Below the pieces are notes generated by a model. The model was not told the DNA's origin and did not search any database. It saw nothing but the letters and a program-made list of their open reading frames with translations. The translations under genes were made by a program, and so were the position numbers. Shown piece after piece: positions 12,749 to 25,100 of a DNA stretch of 64,000 nucleotides; within the stretch, counting starts at the first letter, position 1; the number at the start of each line of letters is the position of its first letter. Origin of the DNA: Pachypanchax playfairii (lineage: Eukaryota; Chordata; Actinopteri; Cyprinodontiformes; Aplocheilidae); the NCBI GenBank assembly GCA_006937955.1, contig SSNP01000001.1, positions 1,967,139 to 2,031,138 on the forward strand, in the 5' to 3' direction.

Positions 12749-13483
12749 TTAAACCAACACTAAGTAACTTTTCAACCTTCATGAAATAGTTTCATAACTT
12801 CTGTGATTATATGGCGACTTACAACAAGTTGAATGACACCTCTGTCATGGCTTGAGGGGGTCTGTATCGCTTTCACTGGCACTAAACAACTTTGAGGAGG
12901 ATGGTGGGAACCCTGCCACACAAAAAACTACGAATGGATAGGCTGCTTTTCGGCATACGTCACTTCCCCTTTCCCCATTCGTCATAAACACGGAACTCGA
13001 TGCGACCTGTTACGCGCAACTGCAGAAGCCCCGAAAAAATGAAAAGTTTTGTCTGAGGAGACAAAAAAAAGAAAAAGGGAGAGTAACCGGATAAAAGGAC
13101 AGTCAAGAATCAACATTTTATTTATCTGTTTTTAAAGGCTCAAAACTCGTCAGTAGCCTGCAAAAGTCGCTAAAGAGTCGGGGGGGGGTGTTGCGGTACC
13201 AAACAGAAATTAGACGTTTCTTATTATCAACAGCATCATAAAACACTGTTTAGCTACAATTAGATACATTACCTCGTCGCTATCCATCATTCACTCAGCC
13301 ACTGGAAACCGAAATGTAATGTAGTTCAATCCAACTGCTGGCGGACGGGGTATCTGGATTTTACGACGCTACGCGCTGGTGCTCATGGGAAATGCAGGCT
13401 TCGTTCACGTAAAATAATACCGCTTTTGTCCAGTGGCGCCGCCAAAATAAACCTAAACTGAAAGTTCCTAAGTACTGCTTTAC
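12749..13483 (+). mobile_element. TTAA-bounded non-autonomous transposon, family F4, copy 1 (ORF broken)
   Basis: This is the same element as 58066-58753 in opposite orientation. Left end TTAAACCAACACTAAGTAAC; the right end, read inverted, is TAAAGCAGTACTTAGGAAC, so the termini form an imperfect inverted repeat of about 24 bp. Left target is TTAA; the right one has decayed to TTAC. The outer parts match copy 2 closely, but the middle (about 13117-13290) differs, so the two copies come from different internal deletions of a longer parent. The short ORF intact in copy 2 is broken here: the start codon is lost in a 12-bp deletion between two GCA triplets, and a CGA codon has become the stop TGA at 13040-13042. 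Confidence 0.75.
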
Positions 13484-14421
13484 AGTAGTTCATTATATTT
13501 CCAAACTTAATAATTGAGATGATTAAGAACGTCTTTAATTTGCACAAAATGTGCAAAGAGTGCATGAGTTGGAACTCCTGTATCACAGCGAGACCGATTG
13601 CATAACCAGGGACGCCCTTCAGTAGCTGATGCATGACTGTGACAAATGTTCTGCTGCGATGCTGATACAGTAGTTACAGAGGAGATGGGTAGATGGATAC
13701 GACAGCAGGTCAAAGGTCAGCAGGGTCTGAGTCAGCATCAGATTTCTAAATGCACTGCAAAAAATGAATAAAATTAAGCAAATACAACATTAAAGTTGTG
13801 TCACAGATGAAAAAGGAAGTAGAATGTTGAAGTTGCAGAGACTACTGCTGCATTTAAAACAAAAAGTATCTGCTGAGGCAGATTTACATTCGAGCACATT
13901 ATCTCCCTCACACAAAGAGGATCTGTGGGCCACGTTACTGTGTCCAAATATGGACGAGTTTCTGACCTCACGCGTTGCTGTGAGCTCGGCTCTGTCACGG
14001 AAAATATCTGAACAATGTCTCCACCGTATCAAACTGAAACTTAGTGGATACTTTTTACAACAAACAGTGCCTGTTTTTCCTTCTTATAAATGTTTTCACT
14101 TGTTCTAACATGTAATAAAAATGTTCAAATGAAAAGCTCTACCAGGAAATCTGCCTTTGTTCATCTGGACCAGTTTGTTCTGTTCTAGTTGTAACAGAAC
14201 ATGAAACCTCCCAGTAAATCTTTGTATAAACAGAGCAAATGAATGAGCTCCTCCTTTTTAACAATAAAAAAAACAAAAATCACAGCTATGGTTCTGTACA
14301 TGTGTGGCAAGACATCAATTTATTTAAAGACAAAAATCCTAATTCAATAATTTAGGTAGAAATAACTAATATGGTTTATGGATAAAAAATACAAATGAAA
14401 TGTTATTATCTAAAATCTGTA
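13484..14421. other. Intergenic DNA, no recognised gene
   Basis: Several short frames overlap on both strands around 13500-14100, but none resembles a known protein and none has a convincing start or splice context. Confidence 0.45.
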
Positions 14422-14916
14422 TTAAAGGTGCAATAATGGAATGTTTCCATAAAAATATATATTGTTAAAAGACATAATACCTCCACGGGGCGTTTTGATG
14501 AGTGCAAAATGAAATTACAGTATTTCCTTTAAACATTATATTTGAACTAAAATATAATAGTTGATTTTGATGGGCACAACACAGGCATTTTATTTACATC
14601 TACCAGCCTATATGGGCACCATTGCGGGTTGCCTAATATGGTGACTAGCTAGGCTGGTACTGTGGAGGGTGGTGGAGTCGGTGAGTTGAGCAGCTGCTTC
14701 AGAGCTCCAGGGACTTCGTTGTCCTTCTCGAGGGAGGAGTGACCGGGGGGGATCGGGGGCCAGAGTGGGTTTGGGTGAGGAATTTTCACGGCATTGATGC
14801 GCACGTGAGGGTAGTGAGCCTGGCGCACCAACTGCTGGAGGCCTTGTTCTGTTGTGGCTATGGTATCCGTGCACCTGATGTCACTGTGGGGTTCGAGTTT
14901 CATATTGTATCTTTAA
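14422..14916. mobile_element. TTAA-bounded MITE, family F1, short copy
   Basis: Starts TTAAAGGTGCAATAATGG and ends ATATTGTATCTTTAA. It matches both outer parts of the longer copy at 39394-41280, for example the CTGGTACTGTGGAG and AGTGGGTTTGGGTGAGGAATT segments, but lacks several hundred central bases. Its right TTAA is shared with the left TTAA of the next element. TTAA targets are known for the piggyBac and Kolobok superfamilies. The TTAAAGG start resembles Xenopus T2-type MITEs, which are Kolobok-related, so Kolobok is the likelier origin. Confidence 0.75.
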
Positions 14917-15250
14917 AGGTGCAATGTATAAGAATTTGACAGTAAAATACTCACACAACAGTCTAATGTCCCACTGGTGTTAAAAGTAAAGTTATATTGT
15001 AACAGACTTTTATCTTATCCGACAGAGTGGTCACCAGTTTGTCATTTTAAAAACGCTGGTCCACACCAGAATCATTGTTTACAATAACTACTACAATGTA
15101 CTTCCTGGTTCCATAGAGAATCACATGTGAGCCTGCAAGGTTGCTGGCCTGACCAATCAGATCCTCCTGCATTATGTTCAAATGCAGAAGAGTCTGATAC
15201 CGGAGTCGCACCCAATCATTTCCACGTCAAATTTTAGTACGGACCAATTA

Positions 15251-15451
15251 CAGTGGGGCAAAGAAGTATTTAGTCAGCCACCAATTGTGTAAGTTCTCCC
15301 ACTTAAAAAGATCAGAGAGGCCTGTAATTTTCATCGTAGGTATACCTCAACTATGAGAGACAAAATGAGGAAAAAAAATCCAGAAAATCACATTGTCTGA
15401 TTTTTAAAGAATTTATTTGCAAATTATGGTGGAACATAAGTATTTGGTCAC
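15251..15451. repeat. Left terminal inverted repeat of the Tc1 element
   Basis: About 200 bp, nearly the reverse complement of 16654-16853. The shared inner boundary is at GTATTTGGTCA / TGACCAAATAC. Confidence 0.9.
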
Positions 15452-15613
15452 CTACAAACAAGTAAGATTTCTGGCTTTCACAGACCTGTAACTTCTTTAA
15501 GAGGCTCCTCGGTCCTCCACTCGTTACCTGTATTAATGGCACCTGTGTGAACTCGTTATCAGTATAAAAGACACCTGTCCACAACCTCAAACAGTCACGC
15601 TCCAAACTCCACT

Positions 15614-16636
15614 ATGGCCAAGACCAAAGAGCTGTCAAAGGACACCAGAAACAAAATTGTAGACCTTCACCAGGCTGGGAAGACTGAATCTGCAATAGGT
15701 AAGCAGCTTGGTGTGAAGAAATCAACTGTGGGAGCAATTATTAGAAAATGGAAGACATACAAGACCACTGATAATCTCCCTCGATCTGGGGCTCCACGCA
15801 AGATCTCACCCCGTGGGGTCAAAATGATCACAAGAACGGTGAGCAAAAATCCCAGAACCACACGGAGGGACCTAATGAATGACCTGCAGAGAGCTGGGAC
15901 CAAAGTAACAAAGGCTACCATCAGTAACACACTACGCCGCCAGGGACTCAAATCCTGCAGTGCCAGACGTGTCCCCCTGCTGAAGCCAGGACACGTCCAG
16001 GCCCGTCTGCGGTTTGCTAGAGAGCATTTGGATGATCCAGAAGAGGATTGGGAGAACATCATATGGTCAGATGAGACCAAAATAGAACTTTTTGGTAGAA
16101 ACTCAACTTGTCGTGTTTGGAGGGGAAAGAATGCTGAGTTGGATCCAAAGAACACCATACCTACTGTAAAGCATGGGGGTGGAAACATCATGCTTTGGGG
16201 CTGTTTTTCTGCAAGGGGACCAGGACGACTGATCCGTGTAAAGGAAAGAATGAATGGGGCCATGTATCGTAAGATTTTGAGTGAAAACCTCCTTCCATCA
16301 GCAAGGGCATTGAAAATGAGACGTGGCTGGGTCTTTCAGCATGACAATGATCCCAAACACACCGCCCGGGCAACGAAGGAGTGGCTTCGTAAGAAGCATT
16401 TCAAGGTCCTGGAGTGGCCTAGCCAGTCTCCAGATCTCAACCCCATAGAAAATCTCTGGAGGGAGTTGAAAGTCTGTGTTGCCCAGCGTCAGCCCCAAAA
16501 CATCACTGCTCTAGAGGAGATCTGCATGGAGGAATGGGCCAAAATACCAGCAACAGTGTGTGAAAACCTTGTGAAGACTTACAGAAAACGTTTGACCTCT
16601 GTCATTGCCAACAAAGGCTATATAACAAAGTATTGA
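15614..16636 (+). CDS. Tc1-like transposase, intact, 340 aa
   Basis: Catalyses cut-and-paste transposition at TA dinucleotides. The N-terminal half holds two helix-turn-helix DNA-binding segments (about residues 1-55 and 65-118) joined by the PRSGAPRK linker, a counterpart of the GRPR AT-hook-like motif. The DDE domain has D153 in WSDETK, D244 in FQHDNDPKH and E279 in SPDLNPIEN. There are 34 residues between the second D and the E, the DD34E spacing of the Tc1 family. A glycine-rich GGGNIMLWGCFSA segment lies at about 188-200. Length (340 aa) is normal for the family, there is no internal stop or frameshift, and the ATG is in a good context (CTATGG). No obvious missing catalytic residue, so it could still be active. 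Activity is inferred, not shown. Confidence 0.97.
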   Translation: MAKTKELSKDTRNKIVDLHQAGKTESAIGKQLGVKKSTVGAIIRKWKTYKTTDNLPRSGAPRKISPRGVKMITRTVSKNPRTTRRDLMNDLQRAGTKVTKATISNTLRRQGLKSCSARRVPLLKPGHVQARLRFAREHLDDPEEDWENIIWSDETKIELFGRNSTCRVWRGKNAELDPKNTIPTVKHGGGNIMLWGCFSARGPGRLIRVKERMNGAMYRKILSENLLPSARALKMRRGWVFQHDNDPKHTARATKEWLRKKHFKVLEWPSQSPDLNPIENLWRELKVCVAQRQPQNITALEEICMEEWAKIPATVCENLVKTYRKRLTSVIANKGYITKY

Positions 16637-16653
16637 GATTAACTTTTGTAATT

Positions 16654-16853
16654 GACCAAATACTTATTTTCCACCATAATTTGCAAATAAATTCGTTAAA
16701 AATCAGACAATGTGATTTTCTGGATTTTTTTTTCCTCATTTTGTCTCTCTTAGTTGAGGTATACCTATGATGAAAATTACAGGCCTCTCTGATCTTTTTA
16801 AGTGGGAGAACTTACACAATTGGTGGCTGACTAAATACTTTTTTGCCCCACTG
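16654..16853. repeat. Right terminal inverted repeat of the Tc1 element
   Basis: Reverse complement of the left repeat with scattered mismatches. It starts 15 bases after the transposase stop codon. Confidence 0.9.
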
Positions 16854-16927
16854 TACATATCACCTTTGTTGTGCGTCATCCTGAAAACACGGAACTAGCG
16901 TTTTCCACCCAGAGCACAACATTCAAC

Positions 16928-17023
16928 ATGGCGGACTCGGCTGTGGATGAAGCGTTTACTTATGCGCTTTCTTCGGTTTTGCAAAAACAGGAAAGTATAG
17001 ATTCTCTAAAACCAGATGATTAA
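16928..17023 (+). pseudogene. 31-codon gene start inside the F2 MITE
   Basis: ATG in CAACATGGCGG opens a frame that begins MADSAVDEAF and ends SLKPDD before TAA. The layout (an acidic start, then a short helix-like stretch, then SLKP) resembles the N-terminus of RecQ-like helicases before their Q-motif, and is comparable with the fragment at 7234-7476. It is too short to identify with confidence. It is probably a truncated first exon of the parent transposon's gene. Confidence 0.3.
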
Positions 17024-18266
17024 CAGCACTGAAGACCTTCCTACTGAAAAATTACGTTTTTGCAACGCTTCCAACTGTATCCGCTTTAGCGTCACATATG
17101 TTGCGTCATTTCCGGGTTTCTGTGATTGGTTCTCTTTCAATTGGCTAAGCCCGCCTTCGAAATTCAGAGACAGCGGTTCAGCTCCAGGCCCTCACGTCTT
17201 TGTAAAGTATTCTGTCAAAGATTTGGGCGTGGTTGATCAGGTGACAAGGTTGCCAAATCTTCAACACAAGCAGTTACAATTCCACAACGACCAGCAGCAA
17301 AGAGTAGCAGCACTGTGGACGGAATTGAAGCCAGTAAAAGAAGGTCGCTGGTCTGTCACCGGTAACCCAGCAGAAAAATCACGGAGAAGACGGTTTTGTT
17401 TGTATACGTGAACTGCGGGACTTGGATTTGACGACACGGTCTAATTCTTATATTGAACTTTTAAATAAAAATAAAGACAATCTCCCAGGGAGCAGATTTT
17501 TTTTTTTTTTTTGAATAGTACCTTTTCTTCATCTATAGAAACTTTATATGTAAAATGTTCACTGTGTGATTTGGATAATTTAATACAGCTGATTTCCAGT
17601 CTACAAACTGTTTGATTTAGAAATTACATTCAGTGGAAAAGATGGAGTTCTGACTTTTACTCCAGGTGCCACACAAACAACATTTTGATGTTCTCCAGCT
17701 AATGTTCTTTCCATACCGTCTTTCCAGGAAGTGTAAGACTTTCCAGGAAAAGGTTTGTCTGTGTTGGAAACTGCTCATTGCTGCTATTTTCACAGAGTCA
17801 GTGATAGCTGGCATGTTGCCCTAATGTCATTACATCCTGCTCGTCTTCAGCTGTGCAGATGTACACACAGGCTGCTGTTTACAATTCATTCATATGGGGG
17901 AAATTTGAATGAGTGATTTCCAGATTAAGTATTTATCTTCTCCAATAGTTCTCGATGAAAATTGGGCTGAACTTTGGTCAGAAGTTCTCTTGTTACAGGA
18001 TGAGATTTCAAAGACTCTTGAAAATTTTTTATGAAGACTGTGATGGCTGCAGTTTAATTTAAGAAAGAGCAATGCAGCTTCAACCATTATGTCAACAGTA
18101 ATGACTTTCAGTGAGCTGACAGTTTTACATTATGTTCCCACAGTCAAATAATCATAATATTTATATCATGGTACACTGACTCTTCCGTTGGACCACTCTC
18201 CTTTGCTCCAACTTTTATTTCCTCAAAACTTCTGACCTGCTTGGAAGCTGTACAACTTAAAATCCC

Positions 18267-18855
18267 TTAAAGAGGCCATTTCATACACATTTCATGACTT
18301 TGGGGTTATTTCTTAAATAATAACCTGTAATATGAAACATTTTATGTCTAAAAAATATTAGGAAACACTGATTAACAGACCTTTCAATCTGCATCAAAAT
18401 TCAGCTGGTTCCCGGCTGTTTCCGTCAGGCATCATCAGCAGCTCGTTCATAATCATTATTCGAATTTGTTGGACTTGTTAGGCTAACAAACTAGCCTATG
18501 AGAGCAAGGTATACTGTTTCCTGTCCCGCTGCACATGGCAACATCAGGCATTCTCTCTTCCTATTTGCGACATCTTATGCTAACAGCTTTTAGCCAGCAG
18601 CATGCTAGGCGTGGTTTCAACTGCGGGAGCTGATGAATACTAACGAACAAAGCAGTTGTAACGAAACAGATACAGGCCGTTCGAACTCGGGAGAACTTGG
18701 GGGTTATTGCCACCTGTGTAGTTTGAGAGATAAAAACTGAAAGAGAAGTTGTTGACCTGTTTTCACACCCACTATGAAGGTAAGAACACCTGTGGAGCTA
18801 AAATATTCAACAGAAACCTAAAAAAATAACGTTTTTAATGGAAGGGCCTCTTTAA
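18267..18855 (+). mobile_element. TTAA-bounded MITE, family F3, copy 1
   Basis: Starts TTAAAGAGGCCATTTCATAC and ends AATGGAAGGGCCTCTTTAA. The outer 10-11 bp are inverted repeats and the TTAA is present on both sides. Length 589 bp. Other copies are at 43575-43878 (minus, truncated), 44497-45042 (plus) and 63383-63803 (minus). Near the right end it holds CACTATGAAGGTAAGAAC, an ATG followed by a strong splice-donor consensus (AAG|GTAAGA). Confidence 0.85.
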
Positions 18856-19499
18856 AGAATAAATTAAGAGAAAAATGTAAAAAATATGTAAAATAAATGC
18901 AAAACTTCTTTCTGATGAATGATGTTCCCTACGGAGTTATCCTTCATGGTGCAAATATTTTTTTATTTTCTTGGCCTTAATTAATGTTTTTCCATCTGTA
19001 ATGGTTGTGAAAGTCTGCAGCACCACCAGCACTGTGATCTGGATAACAAAAACATCCAACCAAGAACTGACAGCTGGCGAGCGATCCATCACACCCAAAG
19101 CTCTGGAATCATCTCTTTTTGGATTTTAATGTTAAAGTGTTGGCCAAATGTTAACGTCTCTTTGTTTTTAGTTCTGGGGGAAGCTGTTGTGCCCAAGATG
19201 TTACATTTACTGTTAAATGTAAAACAAAACAAGACCTGTGTATCAAAAGGAAGTAAGACATTTTAAAACATTAAATATACTTGTTTATCAACCATTGTTC
19301 AATTTTCTCAAGTTGTGTGAACAGTATAATTGATAAATTACTATTAACAATGAAAAAACTAAAAGTGGGGAAATTTGTGTTTGGTTCAATATTTCATTGT
19401 TGTAAAAAAAAATCTTGTAGTGAAATCTTGTATTTTTTTATTTTACCAATAAATGATTTCACATTTGTAAAGAGAATACATGCCTGGGTATAGAAGAAA

Positions 19500-19528
<29 letters not shown>
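19500..19528. repeat. (GT)n microsatellite
   Basis: Fourteen GT units. Confidence 0.9.
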
Positions 19529-19531
<3 letters not shown>

Positions 19532-22123
19532 GCCCCAATTCTTCCCTGTCAATTCCAACAAGCTTATTCTATCGGCTCCTGTTTAGAGTATTTTGTACCC
19601 TGTGTGCTGACAGTCAGGAGCCTGATTAGCAGCTCCTGTGAGGATGTTGCCTGCTACAATGACCAGTAGGTATCTGTTCCAAATACCATGTTTGATGATC
19701 TGGATAGGTCTTGCGTCACAGAGCAGCTTTAAGCAAGTTACAAGATTATGTAGCATGAGTACAAGAACAGCTCCAAACTGGAGGCTAAGTTCCACATACC
19801 AGGCAGCTGAGAGGTTTCCTAAGAAGATGATGCTACAAGAAGACCATTTCTTCACCCCATCAGTCCTTAGGAACTGTAAGCAGTCTTCTACAGATGTGCA
19901 GACAACATTTGCAGGACTATGGTCAACGGCTCTCCGCCCAGTCAATCCAGAACTAACTGCAAACATCCAATCACTGGTCAAATACGTTTGTCAGGAGTTC
20001 TGACATGACTGTCTTTCACCATCAGGCTTGTTTGCACTGGTGTCCACACCATGTGAACTGGAACTTGAACATGTGAAGCAATGTCATATAGCAAATCTAC
20101 AGAAAATGGATCCTAGGCTTCAATTTTAGTTGAGAGTAATTTTGAGATGATATTCTGCAACCATATCTCTGAAATCTGGAACTAATGAATGTCAGACTAG
20201 AGCCACCAGAACATAATTCACCAAATGCAAATTTCTTGGTTTTTGTTCTAAGTTTAGATGTTGAGATACTTCCCATTTCCAAGGTTCAGTGAAAGCATCA
20301 TGATTTGAAATGGAAGTGGACATAAGTATCACGATTATGGTGACACAAATCCGTAATTTCAAACCTATTCCTGAAAAGATCATAAACAACTAGTTTAGAG
20401 GATTTTAATTTATGTAAACACATTTACTTTATAAAAAAAAGTGCTATTGTTTTTGGAACAGTAATAACTTTTGACACAATAAAGTTTAAGCTAATATGGC
20501 CCCTTTAAAAATAAAAAAAAACGTTCACATTGTTTGAATTTTTTTTATATTTGTATATCTTCTATGTTTTTAGAACTCCACAAAACATTGTTTTAATGGC
20601 AATAATAAACAAACCATATTTGAGTTTTGGCACTGTGATTATTAATACATAGAAAGCAGCACAATTAGTCAGTATATCTGATATTCATGCAGAGCTCATG
20701 TTGTGTATACAATCATGTCAGAGTCATACAGCAGTAATATGGTCATGCATATGATAAAAAATGTGCTGCTCTCAGTTTGTACTAATATATGAGAGTAGGC
20801 AGTTTTCCCATAATATTTTGATTAATCCATGTCCCGCCTCTCTTCGCTGTCATGTGACATTTCAGTGACCTCACTCTCCCACCACCTTTCCCTTCCCATG
20901 ACCCCATCACCAGAGGCTGACTGTCAATCAAATGTCTCCATGCAGTTCAACATGAAATAATAATAAAGCTGCTGGGTATTCGTGTTCTGTGCACCACAGC
21001 TCCATATGTTGTAACTCCTCAAGGACGAATTTAACTACATTCTGTTCATGTATATAGTTCCAACACATGCTGTTGTGTATTCTGCATCATAATTGTGCAG
21101 ATTTGTTTAATATTTAAAAAAGACTGATACATGATCTCTAATTTGTTGCATCATTTTGAGCATGACAGCTCACTATTATTTAGAAAGAGCCCAGAGGTTA
21201 AAATAACTAAATAAATAAATGAAGAGATGTGACACTTCACAAGAAGTTACTCACCAGATGATTTCTTGTTCTCATCAGCTGTCTGGGAAATCACCAAGAC
21301 TCATTTTTAGCAGCCTCTAACACCAGGGGCGTGAAAGCTGAAAATATATCTGCAGCAAAGACAACAATCTGTGTTAGATCCAAATTATCTGCAGTTGGAT
21401 TATAAATAGAATTAAATTAAATATTAGCACCAATGATATTATTCTCATTTGTGTGGCTTTTATTTCCTGTGGCATTTTGAGAGGGTCCTCAGATTTAACG
21501 CCAAATCATTTTTAAATGTGACGACTCATCCTTTGAAAAGCAACAGACTGACCTAATAAAAAACTCTGTCCTCATGGAAAGTAGAATTTGTGTTCTAATT
21601 TTAATTCATTTGAGGCCACTCAGGACAGACTGTACTGTGGTCCCACTTTCAAATATTTAATGATGCTGCAGTCTTTGACTCCACCTGCTGTTAAATCCTG
21701 ATACCTCACAGAGATCTTGCCTGAGTTATTTTTGCTGATTTTTTTTTTTTTTTAACAAAAATACACAACCGATTCCACTATGTCACAATTTACTGAACAA
21801 AACAAAACCAAAAAAGTAAACTGTGAGGAAAAACTAAGTACACCTTAGGATTCAACAGCTTATTGATAATTTGTGGTAATTTTCTGCTTGACTGTATTTG
21901 TCTCTCGCGTCGAACCAAAAGTCTGATTTTCACGTTTAACATTTCCTGATGTTTGTGAACGCATCGCCCAGTTTACGAGGTAGTCAGCTGACTATGAGCT
22001 GTCATGTGGTGTTCAAGTACAGAGAAAACTCGCCGGAAAGCGAGTCAATAAACAACTAAGGGTAACTGGAAAAAGAACAAATCTTACTGTAGGTTTTTTC
22101 CTGGTTTGTTTCACTTGTTCAGC

Positions 22124-25100
22124 ATGGCTTGGACACGATACCAGCTGTTCCTCGCGGGGCTCATGCTAACAACTGGCTCCATCAACACATTATCAGCAAA
22201 GTGAGTTGATTATTGTTCCTTTTTTCTTCCGTGTCAGGTGTTTTTAATCACTCATTTACTATTAAGTTGGACCAGGTGAACATAAAGGAGCTGAAAATAC
22301 CAATTAGTTTGGAATTATTATCGTAGCTTTCATGTACATGAACGTTATTACGTGTTTCTTACAGTTGATAACAGCGGTGTTAGCCAGTAACGTTAGCTAA
22401 TGAATTACGAGATAAAAAATTCTGTTTAATAGCGCAGACACTTTTTTTTTTACTGATTAACTTGAAGCTAATAAAAAAAAAAAAAATTACATGAAATATG
22501 TTCATAAAAGCGATAACTGACCTCTCTGGAAAAAACAATGAGTGTATATGTGATGCTAGTTTTATCTTCAAGGTCTTATCATGTGAGCCCTCAACCTGCT
22601 CTGGCTTGAAAATTTGTTTTTATTTTACGTCTAAAGGTGAAAAATAACAAATATATATTGTTTGTTGAGCTAACACATTAAGCTTCTGATACAAACTAGT
22701 CAAAGTGTCAAAATAGAACCAAAATATGCATATTTGATGCAAAAATCATAAAATCTTTACACTTTAAGTTAAACTAACTGAAATATAGATCTGAAATTAT
22801 AAATTAATTTTGGCAATTTGCAAGTTATTGTCATTATTTATTATTATTACATTTAGTTTGAACCCTTTGAGGATTTACAAAACATCTGCAGCCCTACAAG
22901 ATAAAAATCAGTCAATACTGAGTGTTTTATGATCAGATTTATTTTTGTTGCTGAAGCACAAAGACATACCTCAAACAACTTTTCAACTAAGAAGTAACTG
23001 TAGGATGTGAGTAAAGGGAAGCAAACAAAATGAAACTGGCTTTTCAGAGAACATTAACCTTAAACTGACTTATGAACAGACTAAAAACCTCTGAGTGATT
23101 GTAATCATTGCCTCATCAGCTCTTTGTCAGTAATTTAACCAGCTAATCTCTTGATATTCTGACCTGCTTGACCAGACAAAATTTCTGGGTTGGACTTGGA
23201 CGATCTTGAATCTATTTCTTTCAGAGGTTTACGTGAAACTTTTTTCCACTTCTCCAGTATTTTGTGATGTCAGCTCGATCCTCTCTGACTCACACTTCTC
23301 TTTCCGTTCACGGGTTTCATCATTTAAGAAAACTAATGTCCTACAAGTGCAGCTCAGCTAATGTGTCAGACAGAACGTGCTGTGTCATGTTGCTCACACA
23401 GAAACTCTGTAACTAACAGGTAAAGTTTCACTATAGTCACATGATATATCACCTGTTACAGATCCACCTCACATCAGTTGAGATTATAGGCTGATGGCAT
23501 AAACATGCAGGGTTAAGAGACCAGAACACATTGCTAGTTACAGCCGATTTGGATCAGTGGATTTCATAAATTTCCACTTCACCTTGACAAGCTGAGAGGT
23601 TTGAAGGTTTGATGAAGTCAGACACGTGAGGACGAGGACTCACATGTCAGTCATGCTTCATTTGACTGTCTAGGTTTTTCTGCAGACATAAGCACTCAAT
23701 AACCACACAAGAAAAATGCAACCTCATCACCATCCAGTCTGCCTGCTGTGTCTTATTGAACTCCTTTTAAAGCAACAATATCAACGAACAAAATTCATTT
23801 TAGTTCTTTTAATGTGAAAAATCACAACAATGTTCGTGTTTGTTTATTCATTTGCTTGGAAAAGTGATTTAAAATCTCAGAAATGACATTTCTTTGTGTT
23901 TTGTCCAACAGATGGGCTGATATGTTCTTAGCAAAGGGTTGCCACGACGACCCAGAACATGATTTCTCACACCCTTTTGTACAGGTACAGTAAGAAGCAT
24001 CTAGGTTCAGGATTTAGTTTATAATAATAATAATTGGATGGAATTTCAGCACTCTTTCAGGGTTCTTCTGGCTGGAATTAAAGGAACCTTCTTTCGGCAT
24101 GCTGTTCTATGTTCTGTTGTTTTGTTGCTGTCCAGGCGGTGGGGATGTTCCTGGGTGAGTTCTGCTGTCTTGCTGTCTTTTACATCCTTCTGCACCATGA
24201 CAGACGAAGACCAGAACCGAGGATGAATCAGGTTCAGAGCTTCAACCCTCTGCTCTTCTTTCCTCCTGCTATGTGTGACATGTTGGCCACTTCCATCATG
24301 TATGTTGGTAAGTTGGTTGACGGATTGTTTGTATGTATGATGGATTATTAGTAAAACAGATCTGCAGTCAGACTATGTGCTATGAATTGATTTTAAATAT
24401 GTGCATCGTTGTGTAAAAACTATATTTTCGGCTTCCAGCCCTCAACATGACGAGTGCCTCCAGCTTCCAGATGCTTCGCGGCGCCGTCATCATCTTCACC
24501 GGTTTGCTTTCGGTGGCTTTTTTGGGCCGTCGCTTGTCAGGCAGTCAGTGGATCGGCATCTTCATCACCATCCTGGGTCTGGTGATCGTGGGACTCGCCG
24601 ACTTCGTCAGTGGCCACAACGACGACTCACACAAACTCAGCGACATCATCACAGGTAGAATCTTCTAAAAACATCTGCATGGAGATGTAGTGTTTTTATT
24701 TGAACTGTAATAAAGACTCTGTTCTTCTTCAGGTGACCTTCTGATCATCATGGCTCAGATTGTGGCTTCAGTGCAGATGGTGCTGGAGGAGAAGTTCGTC
24801 TACAAACACGATGTTCATCCACTTCGAGCTGTTGGAACTGAAGGTACTTCTCTCGATCCTAAAAATTCGACATAAAGACACATTTCTAAACAACTAAAAA
24901 TAAAGATCTGCATGTTTTTTTATTTACCATCTCACAAGAAAGTCTACGGATTCACCAGAAGCACCATTCAGACGCAATCTGACCTGGATATCAGTAGCTG
25001 TTTGATCTTATCATATTAGTGTTACGTGCGTTTGAGTCAGTTAGAAAACAGCCTGCAGGTTATCTGATGTGGTCGTCTCATTATTCTCATTCGCTCTGAT

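Larger units (their letters stand above)
15251..16853 (+). mobile_element. Complete Tc1-like transposon
   Basis: 1603 bp, starting CAGTGGGGCAAAGAAGTATT and ending with the inverse (AATACTTTTTTGCCCCACTG). It is flanked by TA on both sides (15249-15250 and 16854-16855), the standard Tc1/mariner duplication. The terminal inverted repeats are about 200 bp (15251-15451 and 16654-16853) and differ at a modest number of positions. Between them is one uninterrupted 340-codon transposase gene. Elements of this type are common in fish and known for horizontal spread. The intact gene and similar repeats point to a relatively young insertion. It lies inside an F2 MITE. Confidence 0.95.
14913..17464. mobile_element. 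TTAA-bounded MITE, family F2, interrupted by a Tc1 element
   Basis: Left end TTAAAGGTGCAATGTATAAG followed by AATTTGAC; the right end is inverted, GTCTAATTCTTATATTGAAC then TTTTAA. Without the Tc1 insertion (15251-16853 plus one TA) the element is about 950 bp. It begins in the TTAA that also ends the F1 copy. A partial second copy is at the window start (1-63). It carries a 31-codon frame at 16928-17023. Confidence 0.7.
17465..22123. other. Intergenic DNA between the transposon cluster and slc35f6
   Basis: Contains the F3 MITE at 18267-18855 and a GT repeat at 19500-19528. At 19583-20003 moderately long frames overlap on both strands (132 aa minus, 121 aa plus), but neither resembles a protein I know. 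The 5' end and promoter of slc35f6 should lie in the last few hundred bases. I see no TATA box, and the start site cannot be placed. Confidence 0.5.

Noticed and set aside
15667..16263. 198-codon minus-strand frame
   Set aside because: Antisense shadow of the Tc1 transposase gene.
24401..24658. 85-codon plus-strand frame over slc35f6
   Set aside because: Out-of-frame shadow of slc35f6 exon 4; the real frame continues the spliced protein.
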